DNA from: Treponema sp.
GTDB lineage: Bacteria > Spirochaetota > Spirochaetia > Treponematales > Treponemataceae
DNA: 64,000 nucleotides
Assembly: GCA_022010055.1 (NCBI GenBank)
Contig: CP091737.1
Location: forward strand, 186,001 to 250,000
Reading direction: 5' to 3'
The position numbers were made by a program, and so were the translations under genes. Positions 38,675 through 48,424 of the stretch are shown one piece after another. Each line of letters starts with the position of its first letter. Within the stretch, counting starts at the first letter, position 1. The notes beneath the pieces were generated by a model. It did no database searches, was not told the origin of the DNA, and saw nothing but the letters and a program-made list of their open reading frames with translations.

Positions 38675-40051
38675 ATGTATAAGGCGAAAGATTACGATTT
38701 TACGGTAGAACAGTTAGGTCCTTGTAAATTTAATTCACCGATTCAGTTGTCAACGGTAGTCGGCGGTGCATACGCAAACTATGTGCGCGATGATTCTTTT
38801 GTAAGAAACAGAATCAATGTTTTCAGTAAAGAAGAACCGAATTCTATTGACGCTACAAATCTTTTGCAGAAGGCCGGTCCGCGCGAGAAAATATATTTTG
38901 ACCCTAAGAAAGTAAAGGCCGGAATCTGTACCTGCGGCGGTCTTTGTCCTGGATTGAACGACGTTATCCGTGCCGTGGTCCGCTGCTTGTGGAACAGATA
39001 TGGTGTCCGCGATATTGTTGGCTTCCGCTATGGCTACCGTGGACTTTTTAAAGATTCAAATCTTGAGCCAATCCAGCTTACTCCTGATGTGGTTGATGAA
39101 ATCCACAAGATTGGCGGTTCGTTTATTGGAACAAGCCGCGGCGGCGGAAACAGGATTCCTACGGATGGCGTTGATACAATTGAACGCCTAGGCATTAACA
39201 TGATGTTTGTTATTGGCGGCGACGGAACTCAGCACGGAGCATTGGCTATGGCTGAAGAAATCCAGAAGCGCGGCCTTGAATGTGCGGTTGTCGGAATTCC
39301 TAAGACAGTGGACAATGATTTTCTTCTTATTGACCATTCATTCGGTTTTGAGACAGCGGTTCAGCAGGCAAAAGAGGCGATTGCCTCAATGCACATGGAA
39401 GCCCGCTCCCAGCCGAACTGCATCGCTCTTGTAAAACTTATGGGACGCGAGTCAGGCTTTATCGCCACCTACGCGGCTCTTGCTTCACACGAGACAAATT
39501 TCTGCCTTATTCCGGAAATTCCTTTTGATATGGAAGGCCCTAACGGTTTCCTTGCGAATCTTGAGAAGCGTCTTATGGATCACAAGCATGCCGTTGTTGT
39601 TGTAGCGGAAGGCGCAGGACAGGAGCTTTTCGCTTCTAATGACGAAACGGACGCTTCTGGAAACAAGAAGCTTGCGGATATCGGAATATATCTTCGCGAC
39701 GCGATTAAAGCATATTTTACAAAAAAGAATATTCCTGTCGACTTGAAGTATTGCGATCCAAGCTATCAGATTCGTTCTGCGGTTACAATCGCATCTGACT
39801 CTGTTTATTGCGAAAGGCTTGGAAACAACGCCGTTCATGCGGCTATGGCTGGAAAAACAAAGATTGTTGTAGGGCTTGTTCATGACAAATTTGTTTATAT
39901 CCCTGCAAAAATGGCGATTGCAAGCAGAAACTTTGTTGACCCGGAAGGCGCATTGTGGCGCGACGCTCTGGATGCTACAGGCCAGCCGATTCTTATGGTA
40001 AACGATGAAGAAAAGGCTAAGAAAATAATGTGTCAGAAACTTGGCCTTTAA
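38675..40051 (+). CDS. 6-phosphofructokinase (group X type; ATP or PPi donor unresolved)
   Basis: 458 aa glycolytic enzyme. GICTCGGLCPGLNDVIRAVV, GTSRGGGNRIPTDG, IGGDGTQHGALA, GIPKTVDNDF and MGRESGFIA mark the family. At the donor-discriminating sites it has Gly in GGDG (ATP-like) and Lys in PKTVDND (PPi-like), the combination found in group X enzymes of spirochaetes, plants and trypanosomes. ATG 38675 follows CAGGAG. Its stop overlaps the start of the next gene by one base. Confidence 0.92.
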   Translation: MYKAKDYDFTVEQLGPCKFNSPIQLSTVVGGAYANYVRDDSFVRNRINVFSKEEPNSIDATNLLQKAGPREKIYFDPKKVKAGICTCGGLCPGLNDVIRAVVRCLWNRYGVRDIVGFRYGYRGLFKDSNLEPIQLTPDVVDEIHKIGGSFIGTSRGGGNRIPTDGVDTIERLGINMMFVIGGDGTQHGALAMAEEIQKRGLECAVVGIPKTVDNDFLLIDHSFGFETAVQQAKEAIASMHMEARSQPNCIALVKLMGRESGFIATYAALASHETNFCLIPEIPFDMEGPNGFLANLEKRLMDHKHAVVVVAEGAGQELFASNDETDASGNKKLADIGIYLRDAIKAYFTKKNIPVDLKYCDPSYQIRSAVTIASDSVYCERLGNNAVHAAMAGKTKIVVGLVHDKFVYIPAKMAIASRNFVDPEGALWRDALDATGQPILMVNDEEKAKKIMCQKLGL

Positions 40052-41003
40052 TGACTGCAAAAAAAATTACGGAAAATGTCTTCTATATTCCCGGCGCGAC
40101 AAATGTTGGTGTTATTGCGGTAAATGGAAAGCGCGGCTCGAAGGCAAAAGACCTTTATCTTGTTGATTCGGGCGGCGATTCTGAAGATGCCGCGCGCATA
40201 TTCAGCAGCCTGGAAGAGCTTTTTCCGGAAGAAAAGGGCGGCTTTAATCTTGTCGCCGTAATAAATACTCATTCTCATGCAGACCACTGCGGCGGAAACG
40301 CTTTTTTTGTTCAAAAAACCGGGTGTCAGATTTGGTGCGATAGAATTGAATCGGCCGGTCTTGAGTGCAGCCTTTTGCAGTCGATTATTACCTGCGGTTC
40401 AATGCCGCTGCCGCATCTTCAGTCCAGTTATTATGTTGCAAACCTTCAAAAGCCGACAGATTTATTGATGAAAATTCAGAGATTAGGCTTCGCGGCGGCG
40501 GAAAAATAAATTTCATCAGCCTTCCGGGGCATTACCTGAATATGCTTGGCGTTCTTTTTACAAGCAAAAAGGGAGAGACTGTGTTTTTTCCGGGAGATGC
40601 GGTTTTTGGCAGGATGCACGTCCTGAAATACTGGATTTCTTATCTTGTTGATTTGGGGGCGTTTAAGCAGACCTTGAACAAGCTGAATGAAACGGATTTT
40701 GACTGGTACATTCCATGCCACGGCGAGCCTTGCCAAAGGATTCAGGAAACCGTTGAGATGAATAAAATTGCTATTCTTTCCACGGAATACTGCATTCTGC
40801 GTGCCTTAAGGGATGAGCGGCGGCTTACTTTTTCAGAGCTTATGAAGGCGATTGCCGACATGAACGACATAAAGCTTCGTACTCCGCAATATCTTTTGAT
40901 TGGAAGTACAATCCGCGCGTATCTTTACTATCTTTATCAGGAAAACAAGATTGACTGCGCGATGAAAGAAAATCAGCTTTTCTGGTTCAGGGTAAAAGAT
41001 TAG
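40051..41003 (+). CDS. Metallo-beta-lactamase-fold hydrolase
   Basis: 317 aa after repair. Zinc motif NTHSHADHCGGNA (HxHxDH, about residue 70), later SLPGHYLNMLGV and FFPGDAVFG, and a C-terminal helical extension. One A is missing near 40443 (GCAAACC to GCAAAACC). The stop/start overlap TAATG with the phosphofructokinase gene shows translational coupling. The substrate is unknown; glyoxalase II-like detoxification of glycolytic by-products is one possibility. Confidence 0.85.
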
Positions 41004-41015
41004 CTGTCTTGAATG

Positions 41016-41756
41016 TTATTCGTCCCAGCCCGGAATTTTTACAGATTCATCCCAGGTTTCTATTATCTGTATTCCGCTTGATGTTCCAATCCTGTTTGCG
41101 CCTGCCAGAATCATTTCCAGAGTTTTTTTTGCATTTCTGATTCCTCCGGACGCTTTTACTCCGAAGTTTTTTCCCACGGTTTTTCGCATCAGTTCAACGT
41201 GATGTGCGGAAGCGCCGTTTGGAAGAATGTTTCCTGAGGAATCTTTTGGCGTTGCAAATCCAGTTGAGGTTTTTACGAAGTCTGCGCCGGAACGGATTGC
41301 GCACTGGCAGCAAGTCACGATTGTTGTGTCTGTAAGGAAGCAGGTTTCCAGGATTACCTTTACGGTGACTGTTTTTCCTGTCTTTGCGCCGGCAGCTCTT
41401 GCGGCGTTGACTACGCCGGCAATATCAAGCTGTATGGAATTGAATCTGCATTCTGCCGCATCTCCGGCATTTATTACCATATCGATTTCATCCGCGCCGT
41501 TTAGTATTGCTTCCGCGGCTTCGTATGCTTTGGCTTCCGTAGTGGTTGCTCCAAGCGGAAAACCTATGACCGTGCAGATTTTTACATCTGTTCCTTCAAG
41601 TTCATTTTTGCAAAGCGGAACGTAAGCCGGATTTACGCAGACTGATTTAAAGCGGTAGTGTTTTGCTTCCGCGCAGAGCCGGGTTATGTCTTTTATGCCT
41701 GCGGTCTGGTTAAGCATTGTGTGGTCTATTAATTTTGCAAGTGTCTCTTTTTTCAT
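41016..41756 (-). CDS. deoC: Deoxyribose-phosphate aldolase
   Basis: 246 aa class I aldolase of deoxyribonucleoside breakdown. KLIDHTMLNQTA, VCVNPAYVPLC, VIGFPLGATTTEAK, VKVILETCFL and the Schiff-base lysine in DFVKTSTGFA, then VKASGGIRNAK. Start ATG 41756; the longer reading is shadow. Fits with adenosine deaminase as nucleoside salvage. Confidence 0.95.
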   Translation of the reverse strand: MKKETLAKLIDHTMLNQTAGIKDITRLCAEAKHYRFKSVCVNPAYVPLCKNELEGTDVKICTVIGFPLGATTTEAKAYEAAEAILNGADEIDMVINAGDAAECRFNSIQLDIAGVVNAARAAGAKTGKTVTVKVILETCFLTDTTIVTCCQCAIRSGADFVKTSTGFATPKDSSGNILPNGASAHHVELMRKTVGKNFGVKASGGIRNAKKTLEMILAGANRIGTSSGIQIIETWDESVKIPGWDE

Positions 41757-41928
41757 TGTTCTTTTATTTTGAATCAACCGGAAATAAAATTCAAGATTCA
41801 AGGCGTTTGGACAAGTTGGAATAACTTGGAGCAATTCAGTTAGTCATTGCGAACTTGGATTTATTGAAAAATCGTTTTTCGTAGAGTAATATTTTTCTAG
41901 TTCATTTTTAGCTGTAAGGAGAATGACT

Positions 41929-42099
41929 ATGGCTTACAAAATTGATTCTGATAAATGCGTTAATTGCGGCGCATGCGAACCTGATTGTCCGGTAGGAGCA
42001 ATTTCCGAAGTAAACGATAAAAGGACAATCGATGCTAATACGTGCATCAGCTGCGGTTCTTGCGCTTCAACTTGTCCGGCTGAAGCAATTTCAGAGTAA
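41929..42099 (+). CDS. 2[4Fe-4S] ferredoxin
   Basis: 56 aa with two complete clusters motifs: CVNCGACEPDCP and CISCGSCASTCP (CxxCxxCxxxCP twice). Starts MAYKIDSDK at ATG 41929 after AAGGAG; stop at 42097-42099. A typical clostridial-type ferredoxin carrying electrons at low potential in an anaerobe. It is monocistronic, with a terminator 10 bases later. Confidence 0.95.
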   Translation: MAYKIDSDKCVNCGACEPDCPVGAISEVNDKRTIDANTCISCGSCASTCPAEAISE

Positions 42100-42108
42100 T
42101 TATTATTA

Positions 42109-42146
42109 AAAAGCAGGTTTTTGGATGCAGAAACCTGCTTTTTGCT
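42109..42146 (+). terminator. Terminator of the ferredoxin gene
   Basis: AAAAGCAGGTTT pairs with AAACCTGCTTTT around a 10-base loop, followed by TGCTTT. Confidence 0.85.
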
Positions 42147-42159
42147 TTAAAATAACGTC

Positions 42160-42384
42160 ATGTTAAAATCCGCTTTAAAAATAAAAGAGTTTTTTTCAGT
42201 TTTTGTAAAGTTTCTTGTTCTTATTTTGATTTGCCTTGCAGTTTGCTTTGCTGTTGTTTTTCCTGTGTGGAAATTTGCTGTTTCCGCTCCTCGGGTCTAC
42301 ACTTTTTTTGTTCTTGCCGTTATTTTTGCAGCCGCTGTGTTTTTTGCAGTCAGAAAAATTTTAAGAAAAAAGAATGTCTCGTAA
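42160..42384 (+). CDS. Small two-helix membrane protein
   Basis: 74 aa with two membrane helices (VKFLVLILICLAVCFAVVF and VYTFFVLAVIFAAAVFFAV) and a basic tail. No family recognised. Its last 11 bases overlap the M23 peptidase gene, so it is likely co-translated with it. Confidence 0.65.
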   Translation: MLKSALKIKEFFSVFVKFLVLILICLAVCFAVVFPVWKFAVSAPRVYTFFVLAVIFAAAVFFAVRKILRKKNVS

Positions 42385-43326
42385 ATTTTTTGCGCTGATT
42401 TTTTTTGCCGTTATGATTTTTTTTCCCGCTTCTGTTTTTGCGGAAGAAACTGGTGGAAAAATCAGGATAAATGCTGAAAAACTTCCGGTTATACATAAAC
42501 TTTCCCGCTCTGACGTTGTCTTTCGCCAGTTTGAAGAAACTGTTTTTCATAATGACAGAATTTTTGCAGATGAGCTGAACACAGAACCGCCGGCGGAGGA
42601 ATTTTACGCTTACATTCCAGGCAGGGCTGAGGATATTTTTTCTGTATGCGCCGCATCGGGCATTCCGTATGACACTCTGGTCACGCTGAATTCGCTTTCT
42701 GTGGTTTCTGAAAAAATCGCCGGAAAAAAAATCGTCTTGCCGACCGCGAAAGGAGTTTTTGTCTGTGAAAATCCAGTTTCCTTTGTTGAGATTTTAATTT
42801 CCTCCGAATCCGGAAGTTTTTGTGGAAAAAAAATCTGAAAAAAACATGTTATTATTTAAATGGCAGGAAATTTTATTTTCTTTATGGAAAAAGATTTACA
42901 CCTGCGCAGCGCGCTTTTTTTCTTGATACGGCGATGCGTGCGCCTTTGGAGCATATCAGGGTTACTTCCGGATTTGGATTCAGGAATAGTCCTGTATATA
43001 AAAGGTGGAAATCCCATAACGGAATAGATTTTGCTGCTGCTGAAAGAACTCCGGTTTATGCCTGTAAAAGCGGAAAGGTTGCATTTGTTTCCAGAATGGA
43101 TGCGGTTTTTGGCAATTATATTGTTCTTTCGCATGAAGGCGGTCTGTCGAGCGTGTATGCGCATCTTTCGGAAATCAATGTGAAAAAGGATTCGTTGGTG
43201 CGCGGCGGAGATGTGATAGGTCTTTCTGGTAAAACCGGCGCTGTGACCGGACCACATCTGCATTTTGAAGTAAGGCTTAATGGTGTCGCGGCGGATCCTT
43301 CTGATTTTATTAATTCAGGATTTTAG
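42374..43326 (+). CDS. Exported M23-family peptidase (LytM-type)
   Basis: 317 aa after repair. Signal peptide (FFALIFFAVMIFFPASVFAE), a LysM-like stretch near residue 85 (AYIPGRAEDIFSVCAASGIP), and the C-terminal M23 domain with zinc ligands in HNGIDFA and HLHFEV plus the loop LSGKTGAVTG. Both M23 zinc motifs are intact, so it may be an active peptidoglycan endopeptidase. One A is missing near 42830 in a run of eight A. Confidence 0.88.
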
Positions 43327-43342
43327 AAATATCAGGGTTTTT

Positions 43343-44326
43343 ATGGCTAGGGTTTTTGGAAAATTTTTTATTTTCACTCTTTTGATTTTTGCAGGAGCGT
43401 TTTGCGGCGCGGAAAGTTTTCGTGTGCGGAAGGTTAGTGTGGTTTCTCTGCCGGGCGATTCTGTTGAGGAAAGAACGGCTGTTCTTGGAATAAACGACAG
43501 CCTTGCGGTTTTTATGCCGGAAGATATGACATATCTTGAAGGTTTTGAGCTTAAAGTGAAAATTCCGCAGATTGTGGCGGACTGGCGCGATTCAGTCGCT
43601 TTTTCTGTTTACGACGGAATAAGGCCGAAGCCGAATGTTTCTTCCATAGACTATTCTGGAAGCAGAATTTTTGTGACTACAGTTCCTTCAAAACTCAACT
43701 GGATTGTTCAGATTCCTTTAAAGTCTGAGAATTCAATGAAAGACAATGGCTATGTTGCAAAAGTTGATGCGGTTCCGGATGTTTCCGGCGGATATACGTT
43801 TATTCGCTTTCAGCCGGCGATGAAAGGCGTGCCGGATGCCACGTACGAGGCGAAGCTGGAAGTTTCTGTAAAGCCTGTCCTTATAAACAAAGGAACTTTG
43901 AAGCTTAAGGTTTCTGCTCCGGACGGTCAGGCGGCGCATTATCAGGTTTTTGTGGATGACGAGCCGGTTGTTCTTTCCGGCGGAAAAATTCTTCTTGATT
44001 CCGGAAAGCATAATGTGAACATTCAGTCGGAGGAATTTAGAAACGATGTGCGCACTGTTTATATCGAGCAGGCAAAAACCTCGGAAATAAAGATTAACTT
44101 AAAAAGCATTGCTCCGACTTTGACGGTGACAGCGCCGGAAAATTCAATTGTCCTTATAGATGATTCAAAAGTTGATTCTTTTGGACGTGAATTTGCTGTT
44201 TCCGAGGGCGAGCATATTGTAAAATGCCAGATTGGAAGCTACGAGATTGTGCGTTCCGTTTTAATTGAAAAAGGAAAGTCTTATTTTGTGAACCTTGCCG
44301 TTGACCTTGAGATTTCAGAAGAGTAA
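43343..44326 (+). CDS. Exported protein with PEGA-like C-terminal repeats
   Basis: 327 aa with signal peptide (FFIFTLLIFAGAFCGAES). Beta-rich; the C-terminal part has repeated PEGA-like units (YQVFVDDEPVVLSGGKILLD then TLTVTAPENSIVLIDDSKV), a surface-layer type fold. Start ATG 43343, 16 bases after the peptidase stop, so the two are probably one operon. Function unknown. Confidence 0.7.
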   Translation: MARVFGKFFIFTLLIFAGAFCGAESFRVRKVSVVSLPGDSVEERTAVLGINDSLAVFMPEDMTYLEGFELKVKIPQIVADWRDSVAFSVYDGIRPKPNVSSIDYSGSRIFVTTVPSKLNWIVQIPLKSENSMKDNGYVAKVDAVPDVSGGYTFIRFQPAMKGVPDATYEAKLEVSVKPVLINKGTLKLKVSAPDGQAAHYQVFVDDEPVVLSGGKILLDSGKHNVNIQSEEFRNDVRTVYIEQAKTSEIKINLKSIAPTLTVTAPENSIVLIDDSKVDSFGREFAVSEGEHIVKCQIGSYEIVRSVLIEKGKSYFVNLAVDLEISEE

Positions 44327-44435
44327 CCGCCTTTTGTCCGTGCGGAGCGCGCATGGCCGGTCTTGAATTGTAGTTTGTCCATTTTTTTTGAAAAAAATGT
44401 TCAAGAAATTTGCAGTTCAGGGCGATAATATAATT

Positions 44436-44518
44436 ACCGGGGACATTTTTCCCCTCCCACCCATGTTCCCCGGTTGCCTGATGGGCATGGCTCGGTTCTT
44501 TGCCGAGCCTTTTTTTTT
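44436..44518 (+). ncRNA. Candidate small RNA with C-rich loop
   Basis: Three hairpins in 83 bases of non-coding DNA: CCGGGGACA / TGTTCCCCGG with an 18-base loop (TTTTTCCCCTCCCACCCA), a small TGCC/GGCA stem, and an intrinsic terminator GGCTCGG/CCGAGCC with nine T (44489-44518). A GATAAT (44424-44429) is placed to start transcription at the first stem; the -35 is weak. The loop is complementary to purine-rich ribosome-binding sites. It fills the 332-base gap between the PEGA-like and PBP1A genes. Confidence 0.55.
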
Positions 44519-44658
44519 GGGAATTTCAGTTTTTATGCCCTATTTATAAAGCCCGGAAGTTGGGCTGTTTATAACAATGCGTTTGTTTTTGACTTTAATG
44601 TCAGTTGAATTCAATCCGTTGAATTGACGAAATAAATCTATTTTCTTACAATATAAGA

Positions 44659-47213
44659 ATGATAAAAATCCGTAAGTCCACTTATTTTTGGGTGGGCGCT
44701 TTATTTTTCGCTTCGATTTTTATAGGCTGTCTTTTAGGTTACGGTCTTGCAGAAACTAAGAACATTAAGAACTCTGAATATATTTCTTCGTTCGATACCG
44801 CGCTTCCTACGAAATTGCTGGATATAAATGGCGAGCTGATCACTGAATTTTCTTCTGATGAAAAACGCGAGATTATCAGTCTGAATAAGCTTCCGCCGCA
44901 CATGATAGACGCGCTTCTTACCCGCGAGGATAGAATTTTCTACAAGCATAATGGTTTCAGCTTTAAGGCAATTCTGCGCGCCGTCGCAGGAAAGCTTACG
45001 GGGCGTTCTCTTGGCGGCGGTTCAACATTGACGCAGCAGATTGCCGGAACTCTTTATTGCGACCGCGCTGAAATGTCCATAATGAGAAAAATAAAAGAGC
45101 TCTGGTGGGCAATCCAGATGGAGCGCCGCTATTCAAAAAATGAAATTCTTGAGTTATATCTTAATAAAATCTATTTTGGAGGCGGAACTTACGGCGTAAA
45201 TGCCGCTTCTAAATATTATTTCGGTCATTCCGCGGAAGAAATCACTCCGGCGGAAGCGGCGATTCTTGTTATTCAGCTTTCAAACCCTGCGTTCTATAAT
45301 CCGTTTGACCATCCGAACCGTGCGATGGATCGCCAAAGGGATGTTCTTACCAGCATGGTTAAACTGAATTACATCAGCGAAGATGAGGCGAAGGAATCTT
45401 TTGATGTGTTCTGGAGCAATTTTGATTACACAAGAACAAGTTCTTCAGCGTATATGATGCGCAACGACAAGGCGCCGTGGTTCAGCGAGTATGTCCGCCG
45501 CGAATTGGGAAACCTTATCTATGGCTCTCAGAATATTTATACAAGCGGCTTTACGGTAAATACCACATTGAATTTAAAGCATCAGGCGGCTGCCCAGAAG
45601 GTTATGGACAGATATATCGCAGAGGCAAACCGCCGGTATCAGCAGGAGCACAGCGCGAGAAGTGGTGTTGCATTCAATACTTATGTTCCGGTCACGGAGC
45701 TTATCTCGCTTGTGTTCAACCTTCCTGCAATCAAGGTGAGCGAGCAGCGTTCGGAAGTGATAGCCAATGCGGCTTATATGAATAAGATAAATCCGGTTCT
45801 TGATGTTGTCTCGATGATGACCGGAATTGACACTTTGAAAGTTGGCGTAATAAACCGCGTAAATGCAACTGCAAAAAAGGAAAGTGAAAAAACTACAATT
45901 GAAGGAACGATGATTTCGCTGGAAAATACTACAGGCTATATAACAGCCCTTGTGGGCGGCTCAAAGTTCGACCAGGAAAATCAGTTTATCCGTGCGGTTC
46001 AGGCGCGGCTCCAGCCGGGTTCTACGTTTAAGCCTTTGTATTATACAGAAGCTATTGATTCAAAGAAATTTACTCCGGCCTCTCCTATCTCAGATACGCC
46101 GGTTGTTTTCCATACAGCGGATGGCAAGCCGTACATCCCTCAGAATTTCAAGGGTGAATGGGAAGGCGATGTCCTTGTATGGTACGCCTTGTGCCGCTCT
46201 ATGAATGTTCCGTCGCTGAAAGTTCTGGATGGAATCGGGTTTGATGCCGCAATTAACCGTGCGGTTTCACTTCTTGGCATTTCCAAGGAGGAGCTTCCTG
46301 CGCGCGCATTTGTTCCTGGCTACCCGATAGGACTTGGCGTTTGTTCTGTAAGACCTGTTGAAATGGCCCGTGCATTCTCTGTGATTGCTTCAGGCGGAAA
46401 AGAAGTAACGCCTATGGCAATACGTACTGTTGAAGACAGGAATGGAAACGTCATTCTTAATCCGGAAAGGGAAATCCGCGCGGCGCAGCAGGCGAAGGGA
46501 GATGCCTATCAGATTCTTTCTCCGCAGACTGCGTTTGTTATGGAAAAATGCTTCAGGAAACTGTAATCGGTCCTGGAACTCTGAGCGTACAGGGCTGGAA
46601 ATTTGATTTTAAGGACGAAAAAGGCAAGCGCTATTCAATTTCGACAGGCGGAAAAACTGGAACTACGCAGAACTGGGCGGATGCCTGGACGGTTGGTTTT
46701 ACGCCGTACAATACTTCTGCGTTCTGGTTCGGTTTTGACAAGCCGGGACAGTCGCTGGGTCTAAAGATAACGGGCGCGACCCTTGCTGGTTTTGCATGGG
46801 GCGATTACATGCGCGAAATCCACCGCGGACTTCCTGCGAAAGATTTTACAAAACCTGTTGATGGCGTATTCCAGGCTACTGTGTGTTCTGTAAGCGGAAA
46901 AATTCCTACGGCGGAATGTGGACATCATACAAAGACCTTGTGGTTCTTAGCAGGAACTCAGCCTACAGAAATTTGTCCTGTTCATGGCGGCCGGGCGGCA
47001 AGGGCTTCTGCGATAAGCATTGAGCGTCTTAAAAATGAAATGTATCAGTCTGGTCAGCGCAGGACTGTTGATTTTGACGTTTCGCCGCTGCAGTTAAATC
47101 TTGACTTCCTTAATGGGGACGCAGTAAATTTAAAGCAGAATGGCAAGGACAAACCTGCAAAAGAAAATAATGAGCCGGAAGTTATGCCTGATTATAACTA
47201 TCTTATGGAATAG
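44659..47213 (+). CDS. Penicillin-binding protein 1A (transglycosylase/transpeptidase)
   Basis: 851 aa after repair. Membrane anchor (FWVGALFFASIFIGCLLGYG), GT51 domain with TREDRIFYKHNGFS, GGSTLTQQIAGTLY and NEILELYLNKIYFGGGTYG, then the transpeptidase domain with the nucleophile in PGSTFKP and the KTG box in GGKTGTTQNWADAWTVGF. One A is missing near 46553 (GAAAAATG to GAAAAAATG). The ParB-domain gene follows after 5 bases. Confidence 0.95.
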
Positions 47214-47218
47214 AGTTA

Positions 47219-47620
47219 ATGCTTGTAAATATCAATGATATTAAGATAAAAAAACGTGTCCGCCGTGATTTGGGCGACCTTGAGGCGTTAAAAAACAGCC
47301 TAAGGACATACGGACTTTTGAATCCTATTACAATCAACGGCAAGTACGAGCTTATTGCCGGTGAACGCAGGCTTCAGGCGGCAAAACAGCTTGGCTGGAC
47401 GAATATTAATGCTGTTGTGCAGAACAATCTTTCTGAGGTTGAAGAGCTTGAGATGGAGCTTGAAGAAAATAATCAGCGCAAGGAATTTACCAGCGAGGAG
47501 CTTCTTGATGGCTACAGAAGGCTTGAAAAGCTTAGGAATCCCGGCGGCTGGCAAAAAATCGCGCTTTTTTTTAAGAATCTGTGGAACATGATAATATCGT
47601 TTTTTAAGCGGAAAAAATAA
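47219..47620 (+). CDS. ParB/Srx-domain protein with basic amphipathic tail
   Basis: 133 aa. ParB N-terminal nuclease-like fold: LKNSLRTYGLLNPITI and LIAGERRLQAAKQLGW (ParB box II), then EENNQRKEFTSEELLDGYRR. There is no DNA-binding HTH domain; the end is a hydrophobic-basic helix (ALFFKNLWNMIISFFKRKK) that could sit on the membrane. It directly follows the PBP1A gene and is likely co-transcribed. Not a normal chromosome-partition ParB. Confidence 0.8.
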   Translation: MLVNINDIKIKKRVRRDLGDLEALKNSLRTYGLLNPITINGKYELIAGERRLQAAKQLGWTNINAVVQNNLSEVEELEMELEENNQRKEFTSEELLDGYRRLEKLRNPGGWQKIALFFKNLWNMIISFFKRKK

Positions 47621-47644
47621 TTGTCCGCTTAAAGGAACGGACCG

Positions 47645-48331
47645 CTACACGCTGAGCAAGCTCAGTATATCCGGCAATTTATAGATTGATTCAATCTTTA
47701 GTGTTCTTCCCGGGTGCAGAGGCCTCTCTTTGTTTTTTGCCGCGGCCTCAGGGTTCAGGTGATGGCCGTTTTTATTTCCTACAAGAACTGCAGTTCCTCC
47801 AAGAGATTCCCATCCGTCTGTGTATTTCAGCATATCATCGATAAAAATTGAGTTTTCAATTGTTCCGCCTGCTTTTTTCAGGGCAATTTTAAATGCGGAC
47901 GGGTAGGGCTTTCCCTGAAGGTTAAAATCCCTTATGTCGCAGATTTCTGAAAACAAATCGATTACATTCAGTTTTTTTAAGACGCGTTCGGCATGTTCGC
48001 GCGGAGCGTTTGTGCAGATGATTTTTGGAATTTCAATTGACTGCAAAAATGGGCGCAGGCCAGGGTCTTCTTTCAGTTCGTCCGCTTCGTTTTCCGGATG
48101 AACGTGCCTGAAGAATCCTTCCACATCTGAAAGACCTTCGCTGCGGAGCCATTCAAGTGTGGTTGAAAAATTCCTTACCTTCTTTTTTCTGATTTTCGCC
48201 GCCTCTTCAAATGAACAGTTAAAAAAATCCATTACACATTCCATCATCCTTTGTGTGATTCCAAAATCCATCTCGCTGTTCGCTGTGTAAAGCGTGTTGT
48301 CCAAATCAAATATCAGGTGTTCAATTTTCAT
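47645..48331 (-). CDS. HAD-superfamily hydrolase, pyrimidine 5'-nucleotidase type
   Basis: 228 aa. HAD motif I IFDLDNTLY, motif II ICTNAPREHA and motif IV SIFIDDMLKYTDG are present, with a helical cap between, as in the SDT1/phosphomonophosphatase-like group. Substrate not determinable. Convergent with the ParB-domain gene. Confidence 0.85.
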   Translation of the reverse strand: MKIEHLIFDLDNTLYTANSEMDFGITQRMMECVMDFFNCSFEEAAKIRKKKVRNFSTTLEWLRSEGLSDVEGFFRHVHPENEADELKEDPGLRPFLQSIEIPKIICTNAPREHAERVLKKLNVIDLFSEICDIRDFNLQGKPYPSAFKIALKKAGGTIENSIFIDDMLKYTDGWESLGGTAVLVGNKNGHHLNPEAAAKNKERPLHPGRTLKIESIYKLPDILSLLSV

Positions 48332-48424
48332 GGTTTTATTTTACAAAAAAAAATGATTAATTGACAGTAAAATATTGCAAGGGTAGAATAATAGAACGTC
48401 TAAAAGAAATTATAGGGAGCATAT

